This document shows, one piece after another, positions 44,564 to 53,556 of a DNA stretch of 64,000 bases. Every line of letters starts with the position of its first letter. Position 1 is the stretch's first letter. The position numbers were made by a program, and so were the translations under genes. Under the pieces are notes generated by a model. That model was not told where the DNA came from. It saw nothing but the letters and a program-made list of their open reading frames with translations, and did no database searches. This DNA is from Paenibacillus sp. 32O-W (lineage in GTDB: Bacteria > Bacillota > Bacilli > Paenibacillales > NBRC-103111): positions 1 through 64,000 of the forward strand of contig NZ_VEGP01000006.1 of the NCBI RefSeq assembly GCF_007679495.1, given 5' to 3'.

Positions 44564-45742
44564 TTACCCCATGCACAGGCTGTTGACATCCGCATTCCAT
44601 TCCGGCGCCGGACGCCCCAATACCCGGTAATAAATTTGCTCATACTGATAAGTGATTAGATCATTGCAGAAGACGGTTCTGGCGCGATGGAGGCAGGCCT
44701 CCTTGAATTCACGGAACAAGGCTTCATCCTGGAGCAGCCTCACGACCGCAGAAGCCATTTGCTCCGTATCCCCGATGGGCGCCAAGTAACCGGTCACGCC
44801 GTCCGCTACCAGCTCGGGAATTCCCCCCGCATGCGAGCCGACGGTAGGCACCCCACAGGCCATCGCTTCGAGAGCCACCAGACCGAAGCTTTCTTTTTCC
44901 GAAGGAAGAAGCATAACGTCAGCTAATGAGATTACCTGCGCAACGTCATCCTGCTTTCCCCAAAAAAGAACTTTATCGGACAAATCCAGCTCTCTCACCT
45001 TGCATATGGCTTTGTTCAGGTCCGGTCCTTCCCCTACGAATAACAGCTTAGCCGGGATGCGGCTTTGCACACGGGCGAAGATGTCCACGACGTCAAGCAC
45101 TCTTTTAACCGGGCGAAAATTGGAGATATGAATCAGAATCTTTTCCTCCGGCTTCGCGATCTCGCTTCTGAGACCGGAAGCGTCTCTCGGATAATACACC
45201 CGTTTATCGACGAAATTGTAAGTCAAATCGATCGGCCGGTCGATGAGCAGCGTCTCTCTCGTCTCGGCGATCAGATCCTCGGATACCGCGGTCACCGCAT
45301 CGCTCTCGTTGATCGCATGACAAATCAGGTCGCTTAACGACTCGTCATGGCCAAGAACGGTAATATCGGTCCCGTGCAAAGTAGTGACGACTTTAAGATG
45401 CTCTCCGACCATCTGTTTAGCCAACAAAGCACATACGGCATGAGGAATAGCGTAATGAACATGCAGCAGGTCCAGCTTCTCCCTCTTGGCAACCTGGGCC
45501 AGCTTGCTGGCCAGCGACAGGTCATAAGGCGGGTAGCGGAAGACATAATAATCGCTCACTTCCACCTCATGATAGAAAATATTTTTATCAAATTTGCCGC
45601 CCAAGCGAAAAGGAATGCTGTGGGTAATAAAATGAACCTCATGCCCCTTCTCCGCCAACAGCTTGCCGAGCTCGGTAGCGACAACGCCGGACCCGCCCAG
45701 CGTCGGATAACAGGTAATTCCGATTTTTAATCTGTCACTCAT
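44564..45742 (-). CDS. bshA: bacillithiol glycosyltransferase (N-acetyl-glucosaminyl-malate synthase)
   Basis: This 392-residue GT4 retaining glycosyltransferase joins GlcNAc to L-malate in the first step of bacillithiol synthesis. It has the N-terminal glycine-rich loop GGSGVVATELGKLL, HVHYAIPHAV, and the donor site motif PSEKESFGLVALEAMACGVP with the EX7E glutamates. It is followed by cca and preceded by bshB1 after 56 bp. Confidence 0.95.
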   Translation of the reverse strand: MSDRLKIGITCYPTLGGSGVVATELGKLLAEKGHEVHFITHSIPFRLGGKFDKNIFYHEVEVSDYYVFRYPPYDLSLASKLAQVAKREKLDLLHVHYAIPHAVCALLAKQMVGEHLKVVTTLHGTDITVLGHDESLSDLICHAINESDAVTAVSEDLIAETRETLLIDRPIDLTYNFVDKRVYYPRDASGLRSEIAKPEEKILIHISNFRPVKRVLDVVDIFARVQSRIPAKLLFVGEGPDLNKAICKVRELDLSDKVLFWGKQDDVAQVISLADVMLLPSEKESFGLVALEAMACGVPTVGSHAGGIPELVADGVTGYLAPIGDTEQMASAVVRLLQDEALFREFKEACLHRARTVFCNDLITYQYEQIYYRVLGRPAPEWNADVNSLCMG

Positions 45743-45798
45743 GGCTCAGCCCCTCTTCCAGTATCATCCATTCCCAAATAAGTTTATTCCTAACGGCG

Positions 45799-46497
45799 TC
45801 AAAATAGATTAACAATTAGAGGAAGCTTGCTCACAAATCCTTCAGCATATGGGACAAGACGCTTCTGCCCGAGAAGCCTGTCCCTTGCCTCAACATTGTC
45901 CAGATACCCTTGATTCAGAGGGGTCTTCACCTGCCCCCGGGATGCTTCCGCAGGCTCAAATTGGGAGCGGTAGGCCATCAGCGCCTCTCTCTTCTTGGAA
46001 TACTGGCTGCTTATATCTATCATAACATCCGGGTCTATCGCATCGTTGATAAAGTAAAAATAAACCTGCTCGACCGAATGTGCCTCGGTATCGGGCAAAT
46101 AATTGCGCAGCTTGGCACTGAAAACCGCCTCTTGAACCATGCGGCTGCAGAGCACATGATCCGGATGCCTGTCCTCCCAATAGGGGCAGAAAACCATTCG
46201 CGGTTTATACCTGCGGATCGCCAGAGTAATCTCGTCCAACTGCTCCTTAATAAGCTGCAGCCCCCGATCGGGCAGGCCCAAGTTGGCTCTGAGGGTCACC
46301 CCCAGCGCCTTCGCTGCATGCGCAGCCTCCCGCTTGCGCGTTTCCACCGTTCCGTTGGAGGACATCTCGGCAAAGGTCAAATCGCATATTCCGACGCTGC
46401 GGCCTGCTTCCACATGCTTGGCTATCGTTCCGCCCATGCCTATCTCGGCATCGTCAGGATGGGCCCCGAACACCAGCATATCCAACGACTTGGTCAT
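45799..46497 (-). CDS. bshB1: bacillithiol biosynthesis deacetylase
   Basis: The product is a 232-residue LmbE/PIG-L family zinc deacetylase. The metal motif is [13 protein letters not shown] and the second histidine set is in [12 protein letters not shown]. It removes the acetyl group from GlcNAc-malate made by BshA. Its ATG overlaps the mgsA stop as ATGA. The final enzyme, BshC, is not in this window, as in B. subtilis. Confidence 0.95.
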   Translation of the reverse strand: MTKSLDMLVFGAHPDDAEIGMGGTIAKHVEAGRSVGICDLTFAEMSSNGTVETRKREAAHAAKALGVTLRANLGLPDRGLQLIKEQLDEITLAIRRYKPRMVFCPYWEDRHPDHVLCSRMVQEAVFSAKLRNYLPDTEAHSVEQVYFYFINDAIDPDVMIDISSQYSKKREALMAYRSQFEPAEASRGQVKTPLNQGYLDNVEARDRLLGQKRLVPYAEGFVSKLPLIVNLF

Positions 46498-46919
46498 TGC
46501 TCTCCCTCCGGCTTATATTTATGAACCAGCTCCCGCCAGGCGAAATCACCGCGATCCAGGGCTCTGACCAGAAGCTCTGCGGTCGCTACGTTCGTGGCCA
46601 CCGGGATGCCCTGTACATCGCACAGTCGGAGCAGAGCGATAATATCGGGCTCATGCGGCTGGGCCATAAGAGGATCACGCAAGAAAATGAGCAAATCCAA
46701 TATATTTTGCGCGACAAGCGCTCCGATTTGTTGATCCCCGCCCAGCGGTCCCGACATATATCGGTGAACCTTAAGCTGGGTGCTGTCCATAATTTTTTGG
46801 CCGGTGGTTCCGGTAGCATATAGCTGATGGTTTGCAAAAACGGATTCATAGGCGATGACAAAATTGACCATTTCTTCTTTCTTCCGGTCATGTGCAATTA
46901 ATGCGATTTGCAAGCTCAT
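46494..46919 (-). CDS. mgsA: methylglyoxal synthase
   Basis: The 141-residue enzyme turns dihydroxyacetone phosphate into methylglyoxal. [15 protein letters not shown], the phosphate loop [27 protein letters not shown] with the catalytic aspartate, and FLRDPL are all present. It sits between dapB and the bacillithiol genes, whose thiol detoxifies methylglyoxal, an arrangement also found in B. subtilis. Confidence 0.96.
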   Translation of the reverse strand: MSLQIALIAHDRKKEEMVNFVIAYESVFANHQLYATGTTGQKIMDSTQLKVHRYMSGPLGGDQQIGALVAQNILDLLIFLRDPLMAQPHEPDIIALLRLCDVQGIPVATNVATAELLVRALDRGDFAWRELVHKYKPEGEQ

Positions 46920-46989
46920 GGTTTACACTCCCTCCGTTGCTGCCGTTGTTGAATTCAATCTTTATGAATATAAATTACCCTGAATAGCT

Positions 46990-47793
46990 TTAATCGATAA
47001 AATGATCAAAGCCGTATACGATGCCGTCCAATCCCATTGCTTTCTTGACAGCGAGATTCACACCCGGCATATAGCCCGCTCTTTCGTAGGAGTCGTGGCG
47101 GATCTTTAATGTTTGACCATAGCCGCCGAAGATGACTTCCTGCTGGGCGAATACCCCGGGAAGCCGGACACTGTGAATTCTGAAGCCGTCGTAGTAACCT
47201 CCCCGGCTTCCCTCGATCGTCTCTTCCTCATTGGGATTTCCCTGACGCAGCTCTTGACGGTTCTGCGATATTAATTCCGCCGTCTTGACGGCTGTGCCTG
47301 AAGGAGCGTCCAGCTTCTGGTCGCCGTGATATTCGATAATTTCCACATGAGGCATATATTTGGCCGCCTGGGCGGCAAATTTCATCATCAGAATAGCTCC
47401 GATCGAGAAATTGGGTGCAATGATACCGCCAATGCCCTGGGCCTTGCAAAGCCTGTCCAACTCCTCAATATCTTCCGGTCGGAAGCCGGTTGTTCCTATA
47501 ACAGGACGTACTTTATGCTTAATGGCTGTACGTGCATTCCCCATAACTGCTTGGGGAATTGTAAAATCAACCATGACATCGGGCTGCCCTTCAACTAATG
47601 CCAGCTCCAAATCGGATGTAAGCTTGATTCCGCAGGCTCCCAACCCGACCATCTCCCCTGCGTCCCGGCCGTCTCCGGAGTGATCAATCGCCGCTACCAG
47701 CCGCAGCTCGGGATCCTCCAGTACCATCTTGACCACTTCCCGGCCCATTCGGCCTCCTGCACCTGTCACTGCTACTTTAATTGGATTATTCAT
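46990..47793 (-). CDS. dapB: 4-hydroxy-tetrahydrodipicolinate reductase
   Basis: The product has 267 residues. The Rossmann motif is VAVTGAGGRMGREVV, and the family signature EIIEYHGDQKLDAPSGTA includes catalytic His and Lys. It acts in the lysine and diaminopimelate pathway for peptidoglycan, and also feeds dipicolinate in sporulation. I chose the ATG at 47793 (MNNPIKVAVTG) with GAGGG upstream; the longer frame adds eight residues. Confidence 0.96.
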   Translation of the reverse strand: MNNPIKVAVTGAGGRMGREVVKMVLEDPELRLVAAIDHSGDGRDAGEMVGLGACGIKLTSDLELALVEGQPDVMVDFTIPQAVMGNARTAIKHKVRPVIGTTGFRPEDIEELDRLCKAQGIGGIIAPNFSIGAILMMKFAAQAAKYMPHVEIIEYHGDQKLDAPSGTAVKTAELISQNRQELRQGNPNEEETIEGSRGGYYDGFRIHSVRLPGVFAQQEVIFGGYGQTLKIRHDSYERAGYMPGVNLAVKKAMGLDGIVYGFDHFID

Positions 47794-47794
47794 T

Positions 47795-48340
47795 CTATTT
47801 ACCCTCGCTTTTCTCAAACTTCGTTGATGATGTCGTATATTGATGAAGCTGCTGCTCGTATTCCTGTTTGAGCCTAATTGCTAATGAATGATCCGGTTCC
47901 AACCGGAGCACTTCGGATATAGCCCTCAGTGCGGAGCGATAATCGTCGACATCCGCGTAAGCCATTCCTAACAGCAAATAAGCGTCAGTCGATAACGGGT
48001 CCAGCTCTACTGCCTGCTTCAACAGCAGAATCGAGAAGTAAGCCCTGTCCCGTCCTTCCTCCAAATAATTTTGCGCTTGCGCCACATGCTCCCTGGCCCG
48101 CACCCTTTCGTAATGGGACCGGTATGTGTCGTCGTCCGGCTCCAGCTCAGCGGCCCTCCGGGCATGAATAGAAGCCTCCGTCAAACGGCTGCTGCGCATG
48201 CAGGATATCGACAACCGGTAATGATATTCCGCATTGTCCGGGCAAGCTTTAACAGCCTGCTTAAACCACGCAATCGCCTGGTCGAAATCGTGAGCAAGAA
48301 TCGATTGATAAGCCTCCTGCATAGCTTCATATCCGTCCAT
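47795..48340 (-). CDS. TPR-repeat protein
   Basis: The 181-residue soluble protein consists of tetratricopeptide repeats: residues 15-60 (DQAIAWFKQAVKACPDNAEY), a middle pair, and 120-160 (AYADVDDYRSALRAISEVLR). It fills the interval between the MazG-like gene and dapB, where B. subtilis has no counterpart that I recall. It ends 1 bp before the dapB start, so the two are tightly coupled. The function is unknown. Confidence 0.82.
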   Translation of the reverse strand: MDGYEAMQEAYQSILAHDFDQAIAWFKQAVKACPDNAEYHYRLSISCMRSSRLTEASIHARRAAELEPDDDTYRSHYERVRAREHVAQAQNYLEEGRDRAYFSILLLKQAVELDPLSTDAYLLLGMAYADVDDYRSALRAISEVLRLEPDHSLAIRLKQEYEQQLHQYTTSSTKFEKSEGK

Positions 48341-48397
48341 GCGTCGCCATCCCTTCCTAATGCCTTATGGATGAAAGGTGATGGTATAGCATATGTA

Positions 48398-48736
48398 TTA
48401 TTGATTTTCATTGTTAACCGGAGTCCACCGATTGGCATCCCGGGTTTGAAATTTTTCAAGTACGTCATCATGGGCTTTAGTTAAATCAATGCCCAAGGAA
48501 TTGGCAAAGCAGATCAGGATAAACAACAGATCGCCAAGCTCATTTTCGATAGAATTTTCTTCTTCCGTCGGCTTCTTCGGCTTTTCACCGTATCGATGAT
48601 TAACCTCCCTCGCCAGTTCGCCCACTTCTTCCGAAAGCCGGGCCAACAAGGAAAGAGGGCTGAAATATCCTTCTTTAAATTGAGAAATATAACGGTCGAC
48701 CTCATTCTGCATTTCCTTTAAGCTTTTATCCGCCAA
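48398..48736 (-). CDS. MazG-like nucleotide pyrophosphohydrolase (YpjD)
   Basis: This 112-residue all-alpha NTP pyrophosphatase has the metal motif LSEEVGELAREVNHRYG near residues 35-50 and the second acidic set ENELGDLLFILICFAN near 64-79. I chose the TTG at 48736 because AGGAAGG precedes it by 7 nt, giving MADKSLKEMQNEVD; the longer frame from 48784 lacks a site. It matches ypjD ahead of dapB in B. subtilis and starts the long minus-strand operon that runs to birA. Confidence 0.9.
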   Translation of the reverse strand: MADKSLKEMQNEVDRYISQFKEGYFSPLSLLARLSEEVGELAREVNHRYGEKPKKPTEEENSIENELGDLLFILICFANSLGIDLTKAHDDVLEKFQTRDANRWTPVNNENQ

Positions 48737-49225
48737 TGGGATCCCTTCCTTTACTTTCTGTCTTGCAGGGGTTATTCCCTTCACTGTTATTCACTGCAAT
48801 AAAGCAGTGCAGCTAAAATACATGTTAACGCAAAGACGTCTTGAAGACAAATTATTTTTCGAAGAATCGCTCATTACAAACGGTGGAGATAAGTACATAC
48901 ACGAAAAAAGCCTCTTAATTAAGAAGCTTTAACACGAACAAATCGACGAACTGATCGTTCGTGATCATGCAGCATTTCTAATTAGTGGCTAGAATGCTTT
49001 CTAGTCAGATAAATTTGTATAATAATTCCAAACTCTAAGAAGGTTTAACCCGTCTAGATGGAAAATTAATATCCATAACATCTGCAATCGCTTCACACGC
49101 AGGATGGATAAATCCCGGCGATAAGAAAGGGCATACTAAAAAAGCTATGAATCCTATTCCGGTGCTTTTCCGAAATCCCGGATGTCAGCGTTTCTCATGA
49201 TTAATGGAGGAGGCGAACATAGAAA
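48737..49225. other. divergent intergenic stretch between MazG-like gene and yitT-family gene
   Basis: No gene is seen. It must hold the promoter of the long dapB-birA operon and that of the rightward membrane protein; TATAAT at 49017-49022 is a fair -10 for the latter. A palindrome-based hairpin (GCTTCTTAATTAAGAGGC, then T6 on the minus strand) lies at about 48904-48928 with no gene on that strand feeding it. A GCATTTCTA/TAGAATGC hairpin lies near 48970-48995. Confidence 0.5.
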
Positions 49226-50089
49226 ATGACGAATAAGTATCTCACGCTTTACCGCAACATTATTCCCATTGTGCTCGGTACAGCCGTCTATGCCTTTGGC
49301 CTTCATTATTTTGTCATTCCTAACGAGCTTATGGAAGGGGGCATGACCGGCGTTTCCCTCTTGATTAACTATGCGTTGGGAATACCTCCTTCCTTAACAA
49401 CCCTTGTACTCAATGTTCCCCTATTTTTGATAGGCTGGAGAGTATTTGGTAATCAAGCTATGGCTTTGACCGTGCTCGGAACCTTGTTCCTCTCCTTCTT
49501 CCTCTGGACTATGGAAATGCTGATCGGCTACGGCTGGGTCATTCCTCTAGCCGGTGAGGACTACTTCCTCGTGACCCTCTATGCCGGTGTTACCTTGGGT
49601 TCCGGATTAGGCGTAGTCTTCCGATTCGGCGGTACAACAGGAGGCTCCGATATTCTGGCCCGGATCATCAACAAAAGAAAAGGATGGAGCATGGGACAGA
49701 TCATTCTGGCGATTGACGTTCTGGTTATCGGCTCCTCTCTGCTGTATATCCCCAAGGAAAAAGTTTTATACACAATCGTGGTCGTATTCATCGCCTCTAA
49801 AATGATTGATTTCGTTACGGAAGGGGCTTATGCCGCCAAAGCCTTCACCATCGTAACCGAAAATGGAGAGCTGTTGGCCCACCGGGTAACTTCGGAATTG
49901 GAACGCGGTGTCACCATTTTTCCGGCGAAGGGCGCCTATTCCCGAAAGGATAAGGAGGTATTGTATTGTGTAGTTGCCCGTCAAGAGGCCCGGAGGTTAA
50001 AAATGATTATCCGATCGGTTGATCCCACTGCTTTTATCATTATAGCGGATGTACAGGATGTACTGGGCGAAGGCTTCAAGGAAGAATAA
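49226..50089 (+). CDS. YitT family (DUF161/DUF2179) membrane protein
   Basis: The product is 287 residues with five or six membrane segments in the first 190 residues, including VFRFGGTTGGSDILARIINK, a conserved loop of the family. A C-terminal cytoplasmic DUF2179 domain (about 205-285) includes GVTIFPAKGAYSRKDKEVLY. It corresponds in position to ypjC of B. subtilis, but there it lies on the same strand as its neighbours and here it is reversed. AGGAGG lies 12 nt before the ATG. The role is unknown. Confidence 0.9.
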   Translation: MTNKYLTLYRNIIPIVLGTAVYAFGLHYFVIPNELMEGGMTGVSLLINYALGIPPSLTTLVLNVPLFLIGWRVFGNQAMALTVLGTLFLSFFLWTMEMLIGYGWVIPLAGEDYFLVTLYAGVTLGSGLGVVFRFGGTTGGSDILARIINKRKGWSMGQIILAIDVLVIGSSLLYIPKEKVLYTIVVVFIASKMIDFVTEGAYAAKAFTIVTENGELLAHRVTSELERGVTIFPAKGAYSRKDKEVLYCVVARQEARRLKMIIRSVDPTAFIIIADVQDVLGEGFKEE

Positions 50090-50146
50090 CGCTTAAATCC
50101 GCTTTGTCCATAATTGCCCATGGCGGCGTAGGCAGGGTTACTTGAG

Positions 50147-51004
50147 TTATCGATCTCTTGGAACGCGCGCGAACCGTTTATCGGAATGAAACATTTTCCA
50201 TGCGACGAAGCCGAGAACCGTTAATATAATGGCGCCCATTGCTGCAGACCATATTATCGGATCTTTGCCTTCTACTATAGGCAGATAGGCCGTCCGTTCG
50301 TCAGCCGAATAAAACACCTCGCGAAGGGCATTGTCCAACTCTTTGGCCGCTGAGCGGATTTCTGTATACGGAATCGGGGTGGACTGCATTTGGTGTTTGA
50401 TAAAAACGAACAACGAGTCCAATTTTTCCACAATCTCCGGATTTCGGCTAACCATTATGGACGCACGAATGGTTTCGTATCGATCCTCCAGTCTCTGGAA
50501 TGTACCGGACAATTCCTGATCTTGCTGGCGGCTCGCGGCCAGCTCCATTCTTCTCAGTTCGGACCGAATCGCTTTATCGAATTCCAACCACATGGGTGAA
50601 TATTGATGAGTCATTGCATCAGCTATCAAGCGGATTTTAACAGCCTCCTGCAGAGCTTCCTCTGGAGAAGTTTGAACAGAATTGAATTTCCTTTTTGCCT
50701 GCTCAATAGTGTCGAATAAAGCATTCATCCCTTCCAGCGAGGTAATTCCGGAAAATTGGATTTTCGTTAACTGCTCTGAAATATCGTCCAGCTTTTCCTT
50801 ACCTCCAACAACATTGCCGGAAGCTGTCTGCTGATACATTTCATTCGCCCATTGGTTGATTCGCTCCAGTTTAACCATTTCCCGCGAATTTCCCTCTTGT
50901 GCCTGCGGATCGGTTGGCGTATTTACCTCTCCGCAGCCTCCAAGGATCAAGGTAACAAGTACAAAGCCTGCACTTAACGCACGAAATCTTCTATTTAACA
51001 ACAT
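50147..51004 (-). CDS. ypjB: sporulation protein YpjB
   Basis: The 285-residue protein has an N-terminal lipoprotein-like signal (VTLILGGCGEV, lipobox cysteine), a long helical extracytoplasmic part, and one C-terminal membrane helix (about 250-270) followed by a basic tail. It matches B. subtilis YpjB in layout and position. I chose the ATG at 51004 because GGAGGGG lies about 7 nt upstream; the longer frame starts eight residues earlier. A 11-bp inverted repeat overlaps this ribosome site. Confidence 0.85.
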   Translation of the reverse strand: MLLNRRFRALSAGFVLVTLILGGCGEVNTPTDPQAQEGNSREMVKLERINQWANEMYQQTASGNVVGGKEKLDDISEQLTKIQFSGITSLEGMNALFDTIEQAKRKFNSVQTSPEEALQEAVKIRLIADAMTHQYSPMWLEFDKAIRSELRRMELAASRQQDQELSGTFQRLEDRYETIRASIMVSRNPEIVEKLDSLFVFIKHQMQSTPIPYTEIRSAAKELDNALREVFYSADERTAYLPIVEGKDPIIWSAAMGAIILTVLGFVAWKMFHSDKRFARVPRDR

Positions 51005-51046
51005 AGGACATCCCCTCCTCAACATCATGATATGGGGGGATGTCCT
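51005..51046 (-). promoter_or_regulatory. hairpin covering the ypjB ribosome site
   Basis: AGGACATCCCC (51005-51015) and GGGGATGTCCT (51036-51046) are perfect 11-bp complements with a 20-nt loop, filling the gap between the ypjA stop and the ypjB start. In the minus-strand message the 3' arm includes the GGGG of the ypjB ribosome site, so folding would partly hide it. No T-run follows, so it is not a terminator. Confidence 0.65.
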
Positions 51047-51049
51047 TAT

Positions 51050-51703
51050 TTAGACCCTGTCTGAACGTGATTTTTTAGCAAGTCCTATCCAGCCGAACAA
51101 CAAGACGGAGAACAAGCTGAGCCCCCACGTAAAGGCCTTTACCTGATCTATATTTTCCGTAAGGGCATCAGGCAGCCAAGGGTAAATTTCGTAGGAGTAG
51201 TCGATAAAATCGTTGCCTAGTACCCATAATGCAGCAATCAGCCAGGAGATGGGACGAATCTGAAAGAAGCGGACGAACAGCAGCGCTTCCGCAGCCATGC
51301 CCAAATGCGATCCGATAAGCATCCAATCCTGCCATGCCATGGGCTCACCCTGATAGGCTCCGCCGACAATCATAGCTACGGCCCAAATCCCGTATTTGAA
51401 GGAAGCGACTACTGCCACCGTCTCAATGATGCGGCGAACAGGCGTGCTTACCGGCCCTTTGAACCGGTCACGCAGAAGAAAGATGAGCGCCAGTGTAAAA
51501 AACAAGCTTGCCGTCGGACTATCCGGAACAAGCAAAACCATCCACAATGGTCTGTTAGAAACGGTATAGACGAGTTGATCCCAGTACCAATAGTAACCAT
51601 ATACCGTTCCTAAGCTATTTATCCAGAACAAAGACCACAGCATAAACGGTGACGTCAGAAAAGAGCGGCTCATTACTGTCTTCCACACAATTTCATTCGG
51701 CAT
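51050..51703 (-). CDS. ypjA: DUF1405 membrane protein (YpjA)
   Basis: The 217-residue protein has six or so membrane segments and the family-typical NSLGTVYGYYWYWDQL and PDSPTASLFF. I chose the ATG at 51703 because AGGAGG sits 7 nt before it; the longer frame to 51754 has no site. It is in the same place as ypjA in B. subtilis, between qcrC and ypjB. Function unknown. Confidence 0.9.
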   Translation of the reverse strand: MPNEIVWKTVMSRSFLTSPFMLWSLFWINSLGTVYGYYWYWDQLVYTVSNRPLWMVLLVPDSPTASLFFTLALIFLLRDRFKGPVSTPVRRIIETVAVVASFKYGIWAVAMIVGGAYQGEPMAWQDWMLIGSHLGMAAEALLFVRFFQIRPISWLIAALWVLGNDFIDYSYEIYPWLPDALTENIDQVKAFTWGLSLFSVLLFGWIGLAKKSRSDRV

Positions 51704-51771
51704 ACGGCTACCTCCTTTCGAGCTTTTATCCTGCCAGGCAAGCCCCTGTAACAACCCGGAACTAAGATGTC

Positions 51772-51877
51772 AAGGATAAACGGCCCATCGCCGTCCTTTG
51801 GACGGGCGCGTTTACCATGAAAAATAAGAACAGGTATAAAGTAAAACTTATCCTTTCTTATATTTCAAGAAAAAACC
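51772..51877 (+). repeat. about 105-bp dispersed repeat, copy 2
   Basis: Same sequence family as 29047-29154, same orientation relative to the window, with a 3-bp gap in the middle. It lies between the qcrC terminator and the ypjA start and ends where the terminator stem begins, as the first copy ends shortly before one. Confidence 0.85.
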
Positions 51878-51904
51878 TGACCACATCTTGCGAAGGGTCA
51901 GGTT
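51874..51904 (-). terminator. terminator of the qcr operon
   Basis: AACCTGACC pairs with GGTCAGGTT around a 13-nt loop, followed on the minus strand by TTTTTT. It lies 11 bp beyond the qcrC stop. Confidence 0.9.
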
Positions 51905-51914
51905 ATCGTACGGA

Positions 51915-52793
51915 TTATTGGGCTTTCTGCTTCGACAGCCATTCAGCCAATGTATCGATATCGGCATCGGTCAGCCCATTGGCAATATTGGTGTCATATT
52001 GGGCCAGCATTCCGCCCTTACCGTTCTTGATAATATCAAGAATTCCCGCTTTGTCATACTTATCACCAATTCCGAGCAAAGCAGGCATCGCGCCTCCGCT
52101 CAAGTCCGCCTGGTGACAGCTGAGACAAGTCGATTTGGCATAAATTTGCGCCCCTTCGCTGTCCGGATCCACGATAGGAATAGCTGCGGATTCCGGTTTC
52201 TTGCGAATATCGGGCTCGCGGCCTTCTTCTTTAGCCGCCTTCCGCTCCTCTTCCGCTTTAATATGATCCGGAACGAGGCCTTGACGCTCCAGCTCCTTCG
52301 TATAGTGGTCCCAGGAGTATACCGTCAGGTATGTGACGGCAGCCAACGAAACCAGCATTAGGGAAGAAGCGATCGGTCTTCTGTAGAAACGTCTTTCTTT
52401 ACCGGTATCCAGGAAAGGCGCCAGCAACAAGCCGCCGAACATAATACCGGGCAGAACTATCGTTCCGAGCACAACATACTGATCCGAAGTGTACGGATAC
52501 TTAAGCAATTGATACATGAACAAGAAATACCAGTCCGGCATCGGAATAATCGCCGTGTTCGTCGGATCGGCAGGATACCCGAGCGGTGCCGGCTCAGACA
52601 TAACCAGAACCAGAATACCGACCAAAGCAACGACCGCAACCATCCATTCCTTCAACAAGAAGTTCGGGATGAACGCCTCGGACTTGCCGGGATAAGAGGT
52701 ATAATCTTGTGGATGCGGCCGGAATTCTTTCTTGCGAATACGCGAATCGCCGACGTAGACTATCTTTTCATTCGATTTAGGACCATGGGCCAC
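51915..52793 (-). CDS. qcrC: menaquinol:cytochrome c reductase cytochrome b/c subunit
   Basis: The 292-residue subunit fuses the C-terminal part of cytochrome b (subunit IV, about 35-160, with PDWYFLFMYQLLKYPY) to a cytochrome c domain with the heme site CLSCHQ near residue 225. It works in the bc-type complex that passes electrons from menaquinol to cytochrome c. The start is GTG at 52793 with GGAGGGG upstream. It is the last gene of qcrA-qcrB-qcrC. Confidence 0.95.
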   Translation of the reverse strand: MAHGPKSNEKIVYVGDSRIRKKEFRPHPQDYTSYPGKSEAFIPNFLLKEWMVAVVALVGILVLVMSEPAPLGYPADPTNTAIIPMPDWYFLFMYQLLKYPYTSDQYVVLGTIVLPGIMFGGLLLAPFLDTGKERRFYRRPIASSLMLVSLAAVTYLTVYSWDHYTKELERQGLVPDHIKAEEERKAAKEEGREPDIRKKPESAAIPIVDPDSEGAQIYAKSTCLSCHQADLSGGAMPALLGIGDKYDKAGILDIIKNGKGGMLAQYDTNIANGLTDADIDTLAEWLSKQKAQ

Positions 52794-52868
52794 GCTTTAC
52801 CCCTCCTCCTTCTTCGGCTTCCACAACTTTCTCAGATACTGTTAAAGCTCTGCCTTATGAACTTAACC

Positions 52869-53540
52869 TTATAGCGGACCTGCAATCCCCTGCCTGCGGA
52901 TCATGAAGAAGTGGGCCGCCAACAAGCCTAACAGTACAGCAGGGAGAAAGAACACATGCAGTGCGAAGAATCTCGTTAAGGTCTGTGCCCCTACAATGTC
53001 GCCCCCTTGCAGGAACGTCTTCACATAATCTCCGATGAAAGGTGCATTTTCCGCAATTTTAATACCTACTTGAGTTGCAAAGTAAGCTTTGTTATCCCAC
53101 GGAAGAAGATAACCTGTAAAACCAAGGCCAAGCATTACGAAGAAAATAAGCATTCCTACTACCCAGTTCATCTCGCGAGGATTCTTGTAGGATCCTGTGA
53201 AGAAAACCCGTAGCGTATGTAGGAACATCATGACGATAACCAAGCTGGCACCCCAGTGATGCATGCCGCGAACGATAACACCGAACGCCACTTGATGCTG
53301 AAGGTAATCAACGCTATTGTACGCATTTACGATATCTGGCACGTAGTACATCGTCAAGAACATGCCGGACAGAATTTGAATAACCGTAACAAAGAACGTC
53401 AATCCGCCAAAGCAATACACGAAAGCGGAAAAGTGATGCGCAGGGTTGACGTGTTCCGGAACCTCGTGGTCGGCCACGTCTCTCCACATTGGTGTTATGT
53501 CAAGGCGTTCGTCAATCCAGTTATAAACACTTTTCAGCAT
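52869..53540 (-). CDS. qcrB: menaquinol:cytochrome c reductase cytochrome b subunit
   Basis: The 223-residue cytochrome b6-type subunit has four membrane helices and the heme histidine pairs in RGMHHWGASLVIVMMFLH and the later FFALHVFFLPAVLL and LLAAHFFMI. The quinol loop motif GYLLPWDNKAYFATQVG is present. It forms the membrane core of the complex with QcrC. The gap to qcrA is 16 bp. Confidence 0.96.
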   Translation of the reverse strand: MLKSVYNWIDERLDITPMWRDVADHEVPEHVNPAHHFSAFVYCFGGLTFFVTVIQILSGMFLTMYYVPDIVNAYNSVDYLQHQVAFGVIVRGMHHWGASLVIVMMFLHTLRVFFTGSYKNPREMNWVVGMLIFFVMLGLGFTGYLLPWDNKAYFATQVGIKIAENAPFIGDYVKTFLQGGDIVGAQTLTRFFALHVFFLPAVLLGLLAAHFFMIRRQGIAGPL

Positions 53541-53556
53541 TTAATAGCACGCCTCC

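Noticed and set aside
44559-44600. N-terminal extension of the CCA enzyme
   Set aside because: It overlaps the end of bshA and has no ribosome site, while GGGG is well placed for the ATG at 44558.
48904-48928. terminator of a minus-strand gene
   Set aside because: The hairpin with T6 looks like one, but no minus-strand gene ends there; kept only as a note in the intergenic entry.
51817-52116. 99-codon plus-strand frame opposite qcrC
   Set aside because: Its first part is the dispersed repeat and the rest is antisense to qcrC; no ribosome site.
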